From: Hemibagrus wyckioides | Taxonomy: Eukaryota; Chordata; Actinopteri; Siluriformes; Bagridae | DNA length: 64,000 bases | Reading direction: 5' to 3' | Assembly: GCF_019097595.1 (NCBI RefSeq) | Contig: NC_080717.1 | Location: forward strand, 14,312,336-14,376,335 | Made by a program: the position numbers and the translations under genes | The notes under the pieces: generated by a model | What the model was told of the DNA's origin: nothing | The model's input: only the letters and a program-made list of their open reading frames with translations | The model's database searches: none | Shown here: one piece after another, positions 42,096 to 54,654 of the stretch | How the letters are laid out: the number at the start of each line of letters is the position of its first letter | Position numbering within the stretch: position 1 is the stretch's first letter

Positions 42096-43155
42096 CACTA
42101 TATTGCCAAAAATATTCGCTCACCCATCCAAATAATCAGAATCAGGTGTTCCAATCACTTCCATGGCCACAGGTGTATAAAATCAAGCACCTAGGCATGC
42201 AGACTGTTTTTACAAACATTTGTGAAAGAATGGGTAGCTCTCAGGAGCTGAGTGAATTCCAGTGTGGAACTGTGATAGGATGCCGCCTGTGCAACAAATC
42301 CAGTCGTGAAATTTCCTCACTCCTAAATATTCCACAGTCAACTGTCAGCTGTATTATAAGAACGTGGAAGTGTTTGGGAACGACAGCAACTCGGCCACAA
42401 AGTGGTAGGCCACGTAAACTGACGGAGTGGGGTCAGCGGATGCTGAGGCGCATACTGCGAAGAGGTCGCCAACTTTCTGCAGAGTCAATCGCTACAGACC
42501 TCCAAACTTCATGTGGCCTTCAGATTAGCTCAAGAACAGTGCGCAGAGAGCTTCATGGAATGGGTTTCCATGGCTGAGCAGCTGCATCCAAGCCATACAT
42601 CACCAAGTGCAATGCAAAGCGTCGGATGCAGTGGTGTAAAGCACGCCGCCACTGGACTCTAGAGCAGTGGAGACGCGTTCTCTGGAGTGACGAATCACGC
42701 TTCTCCATCTGGCAATCTGGTGGACGAGTCTGGGTTTGGCGGTTGCCAGGAGAACGGTACTTGTCTGACTGCATTGTGCCAAGTGTAAAGTTTGGTGGAG
42801 GGGGGATTATGGTGTGGGGTTGTTTTTCAGGAGCTGGGCTTGGCCCCTTAGTTCCAGTGAAAGGAACTCTGAATGCTTCAGCATACCAAGATGTTTTGGA
42901 CAATTCCATGCTCCCGACTTTGTGGGAACAGTTTGGAGCTGGCCCCTTCCTCTTCCAACATGACTGTGCACCAGTGCACAAAGCAAGGTCCATAAAGACA
43001 TGGATGACAGAGTCTGGTGTGGATGAACTTGACTGGCCTGCACAAAGTCCTGACCTCAACCCGATAGAACACCTTTGGGATGAATTAGAGCGGGATGACA
43101 CTTAAGTTCATATGCGAGTCAAGACAGGTGAGCGAATACTTTTGGCAATATAGTG
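42096..43155 (+). mobile_element. Tc1-like transposon (family C), copy 3, internal deletion
   Basis: Same ends, TA at 42094-42095 and 43156-43157. It is 1,060 bp, 188 bp shorter than the other two. The loss lies near 43093, where GAGCGG joins directly to the GATG-ACACTTAAG segment near the 3' end, removing the transposase C terminus. The frame from 42230 also has TGA at 42575-42577, the same stop as in copy 1. Confidence 0.95.
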
Positions 43156-43305
43156 TAGTAACATCAAGATGCACTGTGAAAAAAGCCTTTTGTTGCAGAC
43201 ACAAAATGTTCTTATGGTGTATCTGAAATGAATGGTTAAATTTACTAAGGCTGTAGCTCCTAGTACTGTCTACTAAATGCTGTCAATTATTTATTTAATC
43301 ATCTT

Positions 43306-43606
43306 CGTTCATTCATCTATCATTGTAATAACTTTATCCTGGTTAGAGTTGCAGTGGATTTGATTACTATCCCGGAACAGTGGGCATAATGTAGATATAT
43401 AGCCTGGGTGAGATGCCAGAGTCCATTGCAGAGCATCATGCACACACACACACATTTAAACTTAGGGCATAAACTTAACATAGCCATTGAACCTACCAAC
43501 ATAATTTTGGACAGTGGTAGGAAACCAGAGAACAGAAGAAAGCCATGTGAACATTGGGAGAACGTGGGAGAACACAGCCAATAACTAAAGCTCAGGGACT
43601 CTACCA
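43306..43606. repeat. Dispersed fish repeat (TTTATCCTGGT type)
   Basis: Contains ATAACTTTATCCTGGTTAGA, GCCAGAGTCCATTGCAGAGC, CACACACACACATT, GGTAGGAAACCAGAGAAC and CATGTGAACATTGGGAGAAC in the order usual for a very common fish repeat. Partial copies lie near 39971-40035 and 56510-56640. Confidence 0.6.
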
Positions 43607-46600
43607 AGCCAGCATTATGACAATTATGAGAATGACTAAAACACTAAAAAGCTCCATGCATTCAGCATGTATGACATTAATGTACACCTGGACAACATTA
43701 ACTGGCTGACCCAAAATGTTGCTTATGAAGTGAAATATGTAATCAGCCCATTTTCCATTTTTCCACCCTATTGTTGCTCCAACTTCTCACCTTTTATGTA
43801 ATCCTCCTTCAAATGCATATGTACAGGGAAATGTGGGCATACTTTTGAATGATGTATGCACAGTGCATAAATTGCATGCTTAGGCTTGTATGTCAGTTTA
43901 CTACATAACTCATATGTTTTTCACTCAGAATGAGGCTTAATTATGCAAGGTGCAAACAGCCCCAAACCTCATGTAATGTATAAAAAGGTTGGAGACACCT
44001 GAAGAGGGATTTTGGGGAACTCATTCATGTTATTGTCTCATATGGTCATTGCAAAAAAAAAAAAAAAGAAAGACAATCTTGACTTTCTTTTTTTGTTGAT
44101 TTGGAAATATGTTTGGCTCATTATGTTACTGAACACTCTAGTTAGCTCTTTGTCCAAGTCTAAAACTCCGGCCAGAAGCAACCAGATTTTGGGATAAAAT
44201 ATGATGGTACTTAATAGAATTCATAATAGCATCTTCACGAGTATCAGTGAACTACCATATTTATAAGTCATCATTTTTCACAAAACATGCTGATGGAGCA
44301 CATGACCAAGAAGTTTGACTTTGGATTCATCTTACTACAAAACAATACTAATTGAAGTTCCAGTGTTCTGAGCCCCTTTACCATAGAAGCAATACACAAA
44401 TAATAATTAAATACTTCACTAATGTCATATACACATACACATCCATAAACAGTATAATGTGCAGTGAATTTTTTTATTTTTGATTTTTTGACTGTCTCTG
44501 ACATAAAAATAGACTGCTTTCATGAGTAAGGAATGACAGAAGGTTCTGTTATGGGAAACAACCAGCTGGTGTGAGTCAACCCCAAATGTTACCAAACAAA
44601 GGTGAATAATGAACTGTCTCCTGTGGGGAAAACAAAGAAACAGCTTTAACTCTGACTTAACTAATGGCAATAGTTAAGTATTACAGTTACTAAGATCTGT
44701 TGATATCTGTTAATTAATATAACCACTGCCAGCATTAATAAAGGTCATTTGCATTTTAAGGATCTTAATTTATAGGATGTAATTTCAGGGAATTTGAGAA
44801 TGTTCTTTAGTTTAGTTTATTAGAACACCTATGTATAGAACTTAGAAGTTAGGTCTTAACTATGCTTATTAGTAGAGTTCACCATGTGCTTTATTGGATC
44901 AACCTCCTCTGAGATCATCATATATATTTTTATAAAATCTACAGTATATAAACATTTGGTCTGAGGATGAGATGCCATCTAAATAATGCCACAGTGATTG
45001 TACAGTGTCTAGCAAGCAATAATCACAGCATTAAAGGTTGCTGTTTAGCAGTTATTAGATAAAAGTCAAAAGCCTTGGAATAAGACAATGCTTGAGGGCT
45101 TTTCCATGTTTCCTAGACTGCTTGATTCTCAGGGGCGGACAAAGATGACCTTGCTTAAATTCCACCATCTGTTTTGGATAGCAGATCTGCTTGGGGAGGA
45201 ATCCACTAGGTTGTTCCTACAACTAGTAAAATCAGCAGTAAGAACCAATGTATTAACAGCTTTCTTGGGGTTAAACTCCTGTATAGTGTGGGTGAACCCC
45301 ACAGGACAGGGGAGAACCAGAACCCTGTCCAGATGTTGCAGAGAACAAAGTTGGAAGTGGTGGCTTGACCTGTAGGTCATTTTCAGTAAGCTCAGTCCCT
45401 AGTATATAATGTGCAAAAAATGAGGATGGATGAATGCAGACAATGTATGCAAAAAGAGCACAGTCACAGTATGCAAAAAGAGCACAAGTTTTTTGTTGTG
45501 TATGTCGCTAGTATGGTAGCATTAATTAATCAATGACCTTTTTCCTCTCTTTCCTCTCTTGTATTTTGGCCTTTCTACCCTGTTCTCCTCTGTTCTGTGT
45601 TTTTACTGTCACAAGCATTGTCATTGTCTTCATATGTGATGTTTATGCTATGCCCTCAATGCCAATCTGTAATTCTACACTTGATAGATACAATTATTTA
45701 CATTTACATATAACCTAATCACATACTAAGCTTATATTTTTGGCTATTCTGAGCTTGCTTTTCATGTAGTAAATTATATACAGAAGTCAAGTAATAGAAT
45801 GGTAGTAGGGAATAAGCATATTTTAAGGACAGTTAATGTAGACAGCACAACTCAGATACAAATGACATGAGGCCACCAACTTAGCTTTATGGCTATGGGG
45901 AAAACGTTTAATTCACCACAGAAACTTTGCCATGAATACATTATAGAAGCATTTACCAACAGTGTGCAAAATCATGCAGGTGCTTTGGTTTGGTTTTAAC
46001 CAAGCAATCAGAAAATGGGGGAGAGAGTCTGGGGACAGGTTACTTATTGCAGCACTGCAACTTTCAGATTGTCAGCTTTCAACTTGTTAGCTTTCAGTCA
46101 TTATTTAAGGATTACAATATTAAAGGCAATTAATTACATTTTAACTGAACATTTTAGCCTAGAATTCCCTATGAATATCAGCCTGGAACAACTTAAAGAA
46201 GCAGCCATAGAAATAATATCCAAGGGCTCCTCAGATAAGGGGCAAGAAAGATCACAGGCCATCAGGCTATATACCCTAGAGTTGGATAGTCTAAGATCCT
46301 AGATCATTGGTTTCAAGGTGTTGCTGCATCAAGAGAATCATTCTAACTCTTTTCTGGGATTCTTCAGACACATTCAGACTGCTTGAGCACAGGTCTTGTA
46401 GCATGTTATTTGTGGTTACCCATTCAATATAGCTATGAGTGACTATGATGAAGACCCAAGTATAGAAAAAAAAGTATGCAGTGTCTCTACTCTCTAGTGG
46501 GAATACCCACTCCAAAACAAGGAGCTGTAAACAACCAGGAATCCAGTTAAATTAGCAGGATCAGCAACAAACAATGCATTGTGTGGAATATTCACATAGA

Positions 46601-46920
46601 ACTGACTCTTGGAAAATAAATAAGCAGTATATTTATCTCACTGCACAGTAAATAGAAAACATCAAGCAAAGCAAAGACACCAACAGTGTGGAAAAATATA
46701 TTTAACTCATTGGAGCTTGTTAATGACTAGCCAAATGCTAGGCAGTAATGGTAATGATGGAAAAGCAACTTGAACAGATTCTACTTAGCCTTATTATTTC
46801 CTAAAATATTTATTCACATTATTGAAGAAAGCACATTAATTGCGGTAGAAATAAATAAGATAAGGCTATCCTAGCTTTGGAAGACAGGAAACCTGAACTT
46901 TTGTGCCTGCATAATTGCCA
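43607..46920. other. Intergenic, nothing recognised
   Basis: Short ORFs near 45088-45380 and 46015-46302 have no domain, no splice logic and no recognisable relative. Confidence 0.4.
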
Positions 46921-46924
46921 TTCA

Positions 46925-47150
46925 CTGGTTGTGTTCTTCACTTTTTTTTGTGTAAACCCCAGAGACAAAAATGTCAGGTGATCAGCAGCTTCTGAAATAC
47001 TTAAACACGCCAATCAGAGACCAAAATCATGTTTTTTTCTGATGGCTGAACAATAACTGAAACTCTAAACTCACCATCAGGTATCTAAATGAATTTATGC
47101 ATTGTGCTAGTGTCACATGATTGGCTGAATGGATAACTGCTAAGTGAATT
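46925..47150 (-). mobile_element. Tc1-like fragment (family A)
   Basis: Minus-strand 5' part of family A: AACCCCAGAGACAAAAATG, GATCAGCAGCTTCTGAAATA, GCATTGTGCTAGTGTCACAT and GATTGGCTGAATGGATAACT. It directly precedes the family B copy. Confidence 0.55.
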
Positions 47151-47156
47151 TAACTA

Positions 47157-47872
47157 AGCAAATAGGTAAGAACCTTCCACTGGATGAGTACTGTAGTGAT
47201 TAATATGTTTCAGATGGCAACAAGTTATTTTACCTTAACTAATGCAGTGAGTAGCTTCTCATTTCTTAAACAAACATGTCAGAAGACAGTTGGGCTAAGA
47301 ACGGTCTAATGCATTATTACAAATAGTGGTGAACCATGATTGTGATCAGAGATCACTTAAATCAGTCAGGCTAATCAGAAAATAGGCTTCAATTTGCTAA
47401 GGAACATTGGACTCTGGTTCAATGGAAAAAGGGTATGTGGTCTGATAAGTCCAAATATACCCTGCTCCAGAGTGCTGGGAGCATCAGTGTAAGCAGAGAG
47501 GCAGATGAAGTGATGCACCTTGTAGTGCCTACTGTACATGCCTATGGGGGCAGTGTTATGATCAGTTTGTCAGGTCTAGATTCAGCAATGTTATGTGCCC
47601 TAAAAATTAGGTAAGCTGACTACCTGAATATAATGAATAACAAGTTTTTTTCTGATGGCACAGGCATATTCCAAGATGACAAGGCCAGGATTCATATAGC
47701 TCAAATTGTGAAAGTGTTGTTCAGGGAGGACGGGACACTATTTTCACTCATGGATTGGCCAGCACAGAGTCCAGACCCTAACTCCATCAGGAATCTTCGG
47801 GATGTGGTGAAGACAACTTCACGCAGCAGTCCGACTCCCCCATTATCAATACAAGATCTTGACAAGAAATGA
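47157..47872 (+). mobile_element. Decayed Tc1/mariner-type transposon (family B), copy 2
   Basis: Carries a residual frame at 47633-47872 with DGTGIFQDDKARIHIAQIV and [16 protein letters not shown]. The glutamate expected in the NPIE motif is replaced by Arg in the frame shown. Same landmarks as 5335-6180. Ends not located. Confidence 0.7.
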
Positions 47873-47879
47873 ATGCAAT

Positions 47880-48200
47880 TTAATTGTTGTGACATTGTAA
47901 GCTTATCGAAATGATCCCACAGCAAATGCATGCAGTAATGCAAAGCACAGGTAATAATGGATAGATATATGCTAATAAAAGCATGTTTAATAGGTCATCC
48001 TCATGAAAAATACACGATCCAAGCTGGGGTTTATATAACTTAATCACACAAATGCTTATTTCGTATTTGATTAAGAGATTGATCACAATAAAGACATGCT
48101 TAATTGTCATTAATTAATATCAAGAATCACTTGATAAAATTAATCTTAATGAAGAATACGCTATTTATTGAGAAATGTTGCTGCGCGTTTTTAAGCTCAG
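47880..48200. other. Intergenic, nothing recognised
   Basis: AT-rich spacer before a CpG-richer block. Confidence 0.4.
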
Positions 48201-48456
48201 CGACGTATATGTAATATAAGTACAGATTAATAAATACTCGTATTCGTTTCTACCACACAGGTGATCGGTGGTATTGAAAACGGCCAGTACTCTGCGCTAG
48301 GACCCAGGCGCCATGGAGAGGGGAAGCTCAGCGCTTCTTCAATGGGGATGTTTGAGCTGTAAGCTAGTAATGTTACAGTGGTTGTGCGCGTGGAAGAAAA
48401 TGCACACGTTGGAAAAGTCAAGGATTTTTCACACATGGAGGGAAACAACAAGAAAG
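48200..48456 (+). promoter_or_regulatory. afap1l1: Candidate afap1l1 promoter and first exon
   Basis: This block has many more CG dinucleotides than its surroundings (CGCGTTT, AGCGACG, AACGGCC, GGCGCC, GTGCGCGTGG) and ends in a strong donor AAAG|GTGAGT. An ATG at 48435 gives MEGNNKK and then one base, phase 1, exactly what the exon at 61505 requires. Human AFAP1L1 likewise starts with a few residues before this junction. An upstream ATG at 48313 in good context (GCCATGG) opens another frame. No cDNA evidence; assignment is inference. Confidence 0.45.
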
Positions 48457-51400
48457 GTGAGTAGACTATAACTATCCTAGTTAACCTGCCATGCAGAGCG
48501 TGATTTGTGACTGCATTTGTAAAATCGTTCTAACAGGTGGCGAGGGCTCTCAGAAAAACATAAATAAATACATATTCACATATTTATTTAGGTGTTGCTG
48601 GAGTGTCATTGATCGGTACTGGAATTTGGTGACCCAGTCGAAAACTTTTATTCCGATTGGTGATTAACATTACAAAATACATTTGAATGGGAAGTTGGTC
48701 CAGTCTAACTTTTTTTCCCCTTGTGTCAGTTCAGAGGCCAGCGGTGCCAATGCAAGGTTAGATGCGTACAATTTATTAGGACCCTTAAGTCTACGGCGCA
48801 CTCAGGTGCTGTTTCATGCACAGGTATTGCTTCAAGTATCCCTGAGTCAGTGCACCTATAAACTAAATCTGCTGAGTGATTAAAGCACTCTTTGGGATCC
48901 CCCAATTCTCTCTTTTATATAAAGCCTAACTTCATGAACCAGGCACTTCTAACAAAACACTATGTGGTAAAGGTTTGTATATATATTTTTTAAAATCCTT
49001 TTGAAGTACTTTATTTTGGTAGCTGCTGTCTTGGCACAGTGCTTTTGCACAGGACTGGGAAATGTTTTGTTCCTGCACTTCCAGGAGCAGATAAGTGCTT
49101 TCCTCCACATAAAGTACCTTAGAGACAATGTGGTTGTTCCTTAGGCATTTCTGCATAAAGCAACTTGCTCAGACAGATTGGGCAAGGATGGTTTAAAAAA
49201 AAAGAAAGAAAATGGAGAGCCACGAGATTCCCATTTGCTATCAGTTCCAGAAAAGATCAGTATCTGTCCATGGCTCATTAAAACCATCACATCAAACCCT
49301 TTAGTGTTTTTTTTTTCAGTGATTTTTAAAAAACCCTATTTTCTCCTATGTTAGTCACAAACTAATTCACAAGTCAACCTGGGAGAGGAAAAAGGCAAAC
49401 ATGTACTTACTTTAAGATCATAGAGCTATTTTACTGTCTTATGACAACTGGATGCACTGCAGAACACCCCTCACATAAAGACAAAAATATTTGTCACATG
49501 CCTAGGTGTGTCAAGCATCTTAACCCATTCCACAATAATCTCCTTCTGTTTCTGTGTTAAGCTGAACTCTGCCTCACACTGTCTATAGGTGATGGGCCAG
49601 TGATTCACAACATTGCTTGGAAGTACAATGTAAACTTCCTGCTTCTTCCTTCTATGGAGTATCTGGAATTCAGCCTAGCTAGTTCATTTTCTTTGATAGA
49701 GTGAGTCTGTTTATATGAACACTAGAGAGAGAAAGAAAGAAGGTCTCCAGGGGAGCATGCATGTTGTTCCTGCCTCTATTTTTAAACAATCCTTTTCCAC
49801 ATTGATTATTTTCATGGGAATTGGGGCCTGTTTCCTCTTTTTCTTGTTTTTAAATAGTCTGTCAGGTTTAGTTAGTTCTACATGTTTTTGGTTTCAGGTT
49901 TGTTTTACTTTTCTAGGTAAGAAACTAAATTGGGTCTGAATCATTAAACAACAAGTAGCAAATAACCAAGCAGGATAGATAACAGCATGTGAGGTTCATG
50001 AAGAGTGACTTGGCGTAATCAGGTATCAGGTTGGCGTAAAGGGGAACAACTTTCCCTATGGAGCTATTTCATGTGTGGGATTGTCTTTTTATTTGAAAAA
50101 GCAGATCTGAATCATATTTATTGTTTCCTTGGTCTTTCTCCTTCAGCATATGGAAGAGCTTATGGAGGTTAAGAACAAAGACCTTCTGTCTTGTAAATTT
50201 CCTAATGACACATGAAGCAAATGTGAACACTACTTCACTCTTAAATCTACTGTCCTTTATTTGGCTATTGAGTGATTGAATGTCTGGTGTGTTATACAAT
50301 GTAGCACTGAAAGAAAGAGTGTTTTCTGTCTTGAACTAGCTGCAAGACTGGGCCTGTCATAATTGTTGCAAGCATGTCAGGTCTGCAGGTCAGCACAAAG
50401 CTGCACTGAGGCTTTTGGCATTACCACACTTGAATTAAGATTTATTTGAGTACAAGTCAACTGAGGTATAACAAATGTTGTTTGAATCCTATCATTGGTT
50501 GTTTATAATTCTGAGATTAAAGCATATTGAATTTATTTTGAAGCAGCCTTGTTGTATTTTGTGTGCTATACTGTCACCTTCCATTTTGCTTTTGATAGCT
50601 TTGTCTGTTACACATGCCAACTGTGCCAATATTTAAGACCCTTCTCCATCTTCAGTAAGTTCTGATTGTGCGAACATGCCCACACTTAGGTTCTGTCAAA
50701 GTGAAATTCTGCCCAAGACCAGACAATAAAGAGAAGTTCCAGCTGGCAGCTTGGGGCAAGCCAAGAGTGCAGTGGACTGCAAACATCAGCACTTTTTTTA
50801 AATCAAGTTATGCTTTTGCATCAAACTCTTGTTTAGCCTAGTTGGATAATAAAGTCCACAATAGGCCTGCAGCTGCAGGGTGGGTCAGCATATCTCATGT
50901 GATTTACCAATACTGTTTCAGACAGGCTGATCTGTAAGGCTACACTGAGGAACAATGATTCACTTAAACATCATTTTTGAGGGTGTATTTAAAGGTGAGG
51001 CTAGAAGAAACATGCTGATTTTATAAGTGCCTGGTAACATTGAGCCTTGTATGAACTACAGAAATGATTTATGAATCTTTCTGTGAATCGTTTGGCTCAT
51101 TGCATAGCTGCTGTGGTGTTGTTAAAGCATGGTGTCTGAACACTTCTAGACATTTCTTCTCAGTTGAAGCTTCCTCTCTGAGTTGATATATTAGTAGAGG
51201 GTAAGGGTCAAGACTGCACCCTAGTGAGGGGAATTCTTCTTTCTCTGACTGTGCTGCACACACACTTCCATTGAGCTATTTTCTGTGTATATTACCCAGA
51301 CAGAACCTCTAGTCTTTGTGCAGCCACAATGTCAAATGACTCTGCACAGTCCACTGTCAGTGGAACACTGAGGTTGTTCACAGTGGAAGAAGCAATGGCC

Positions 51401-52760
51401 AGTAGAAGGCATAGTTGAGGAGTGAAATCATAGGGGTTTGGACAATATGAAATATTAATTAGGCTGACGGAATGAAGACTCTTTTTGTCCTGGGATAGCT
51501 GACTCATCCTCTTTATGTCATGCTGGAGGAGATTGTAACAGTTGGTTAAGGCATGCTGGTGTAGCTTGTGATGGGTCACTAAACTCTGTAACCTAAAGGC
51601 ACCAGTGCCAGGATCCCTAAATTCTACATTCCTTCATCACCAGCTGTTAGCTCTAACAGCTTGATTAAAAACTCTCACAATACTATATTAGAGATGACAG
51701 CAAATTCCACATGCCTTAATCCACTGACCATTCTGATTTACTGCATTTGATTACTGTATGTATGTGTATGTATATAGCTCTCTAGATGCATATGACCCAT
51801 ATGTCATCCTTCAGGGAATTCCCACTCTGTTGAAAAACTGTGATAAGACCCCTGCTTTGACCGGCTATCAGGTTAGTTCCAGCTATCACTTTATAGCAGC
51901 TAGAAACAGCTGTTCCTTCACCAGTCTCTTACTTTTGAAGTTAATAAGACAAAAACATGTAGATATTCCAAGAAACTATATAGCCCAATATGTTAGAAAT
52001 CCTCAAACTAAATGCTTTAAATGCAGTCCTGGATAAAATTGCCCATGAACACTCACCAAGGCAAGGTTTGTGACTTGCACGTAGTGTAAAAAATAAACCT
52101 TACTGAAAAATCCAGGTGCCTTTTATGATTTTGTGTCTGGCATGAAGAAGTGTTGTATCGGTGGTATTCCTGAGGGATTAGTACTTAATCTGGAAGACTA
52201 CTACTAAGACCCTCACTTTTGATGTGTCATGTAATCCTTTGCCCCCCCTTGACAACCGCTTATGACTGCAAGTTTATAACAACTTCCAGTTTAAGGGTAT
52301 TCACAATAATCAAGACCCATGAGGAAGAGTGCTGTACAGTGTATATATATATATATACTGTACAGTATAATGAAATCCTAGTAGTCATGGAGCCTTAGGC
52401 CACAATGAGAGAGAGAGAGGAAAAAGATCAAGATCAAGATCAAAGCTTCTTGCACCCTGCTAAGCAAAGGATGGACTTCAAAGCTGATTAATGCTTAAAC
52501 AGGTGAGAGGGATTATCAGGCTCATAACTGTGTGCCTCCAGTACATGTGCAAAAGGGATGAACTTGGGATCTCTGACCACAAGGAGGCCTTCCACTAGTA
52601 ATAAGCCTCAGCACCCTGCTTCATTGACTAAATTTTCTTCCTAGACTTTGGATTTTTAAACATGGCAGACTCTGTAAGCTACTAAGATTATGGAGTAGCA
52701 CCTTCTGTACAAGAATTATTAGCATGCATAGTAAATGGCCTGATGTCCAAATTAAAATAT
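48457..52760. other. Presumed afap1l1 intron 1, nothing recognised
   Basis: No exon, RNA gene or well-bounded repeat seen. Many short frames on both strands appear to be chance. A short palindromic AT block (ACTGTACAGT... near 52334-52368) is present. Confidence 0.4.
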
Positions 52761-52764
52761 ACAC

Positions 52765-53530
52765 TCACTGAGCACTCATTCATGAAATTATATAATCAGC
52801 CAAATGTGATCTTTGTGATTTTGACAATTGGTTTGAGCTGACAGAGTGGCTATAGTAACTCAGATGACCATTCTGTACAATTGTGCTGAGCAGAAAGTTG
52901 AAGCAGATGGGCTGCAACAGCAGGAACCATAATGGAGTGGGCAGAGACTCATCAAAACTGGACAGTTGAAGACTGGAGAAATCTCCAGAAAAATCTCCAA
53001 AATCTTTCTGCTGAGAAAGACAGATGTTAGGTTCAGTATTTGGTACCAACAGCATGAATATATCCATGCTGGTGAAGGTGGTGTAGTAGTGTAGGGAATG
53101 TTTCGTTGGCACACTTTGGGCCTGTTAATGCTAATCATCGCTTGAATGCCACAACCCATCCATTTATGGCTACAATCTGTCTACTTCCAGCATAATAAAT
53201 GTGTCATGTCACCAAGCAAGTCATCTCATACTAATTTCATGATCATGACAATGTGTTCACTATTTTTCTGTGGTTTTCCCGATCACCAGATATAAATCCA
53301 ATAGAACACATTTTGAGCTGGTAAAATGGTAGATTGGCAGTGTGAAAGTGCACTTGAAAAATCTGATGGTATTTTATGAGGCAATCTTGTCAGCACCAGA
53401 ATTTCAATGGAATGTTTCCAGCATCTAGTGGAATCCATTCAATGAAGAATTGAGGCTCCTTTGAGAGTAAAGATCAAAATACCCTACTCCATATAAGTAT
53501 AGGGTTCCTAATAAAGCACTAGGTGAGTGT
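52765..53530 (+). mobile_element. Tc1-like element (family A), internally deleted but with both ends
   Basis: Starts CACTCACTGAGCACTCATTC and ends GGGTTCCTAATAAAGCACTA then GGTGAGTG, inverted-end sequences of this fish family. The interior shows transposase traces (GTTTGAGCTGACAGAGTGGC, CATCAAAACTGGACAGTTGA, TGGCACACTTTGGGCC, CCAATAGAACACATTTTGAG). Parts of the 5' half are missing. No open frame remains. Confidence 0.7.
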
Positions 53531-54654
53531 GTGTATAATGTAGTTGTGACATCTCAGGAAGTCGAATGCAGTTTTCCTCAGCTGTAGGTTAATGTAGCCA
53601 CATCTGAGCTGTAAAGCAGCTTACAAAGCTAAACTAATTTACAGAGAAAAATGTACATTTTCTCTGTTTTCCATCCTCTGTACTGTCTGTGCATATTGCT
53701 TTACTTTGTTAAAGCACCCATCATAAAGCAGCAGGAGTGACAGGTAATTTCCTTTTTCCACATACTTTTAATGCAGTTCAGGATGCACCCACATACATAA
53801 GTCTTTACACATACTTGCCTGCTGCCTTTCTCTGTCTGTGTGTGCATGTGCCTGTGTGTTTGTTTTATGAGGTAGATGTAAGGGGAGTAAAAGATATATT
53901 GTTCCCAATATATAGTAATTATTCTGATGACACTGCATACACATGTAAATAGGCAAATGTATGACCATCAGGGTTGAATGTTAGACACCCGTGTCTGTCA
54001 TTTTCAGACCTCACACTCATTCTAGGGTTTAAAAAAATAACTTGGACAGTGAAGTGTAAAAAGTTTTAGTTGTGAATAAAACAATACAAAAGTTAATGTC
54101 AATTGTGTAGACAGAAAGATTAGAATGTGCAAGAGACATCCAGTTCCATTTTCTTTTATATAGCCAGTGTCCTCAACTTGTGTAGAAATAATCCACAGGT
54201 TATACAATCATGGGGAAAAAGTAGACCCTTGTTTATTTCTGTGTTTAATTCAACAGGCCACAAATAAAAATTGTGTTGTTCTCACCAACTTACATTTAAA
54301 AAATCAATAATCCTCAGGTGAATCAAAAATAAAATGCAACATATGCCAATAGGAAGTCATTTTTCCCAAAAAGTAAACCAACATTTATAAGACTGTTACA
54401 CCTAAGTACACCTTATAATTTACATGTAGAATCACATTTAGCAAAAATGTTTTTTTCTGTAGGAACTTCTCAGTCTTGCATTATTTGGGAGAGATATTGG
54501 CCCGAAACTTTGCCCTTAGATGATTGATGTTTTAAGGGATTTGTTTATACACAAATCACAAAGTTCACATCACAGAATTTCAGTTTGGGTTAAGGCATAG
54601 ACATTTTGCTGGTGTGCTTGGGATCAATTTCCTTTTGAATGGGTCAGTTTAACC
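53531..54654. other. Presumed afap1l1 intron 1, nothing recognised
   Basis: AT-rich; no exon or clear repeat. Confidence 0.4.

Noticed and set aside
45088..45380. ORFs on both strands (95 and 83 codons)
   Set aside because: No domain or splice context; possible unidentified repeat, nothing to support a gene.
48227..48451. Minus-strand ORF (74 codons)
   Set aside because: Antisense to the candidate afap1l1 first exon; no motif.
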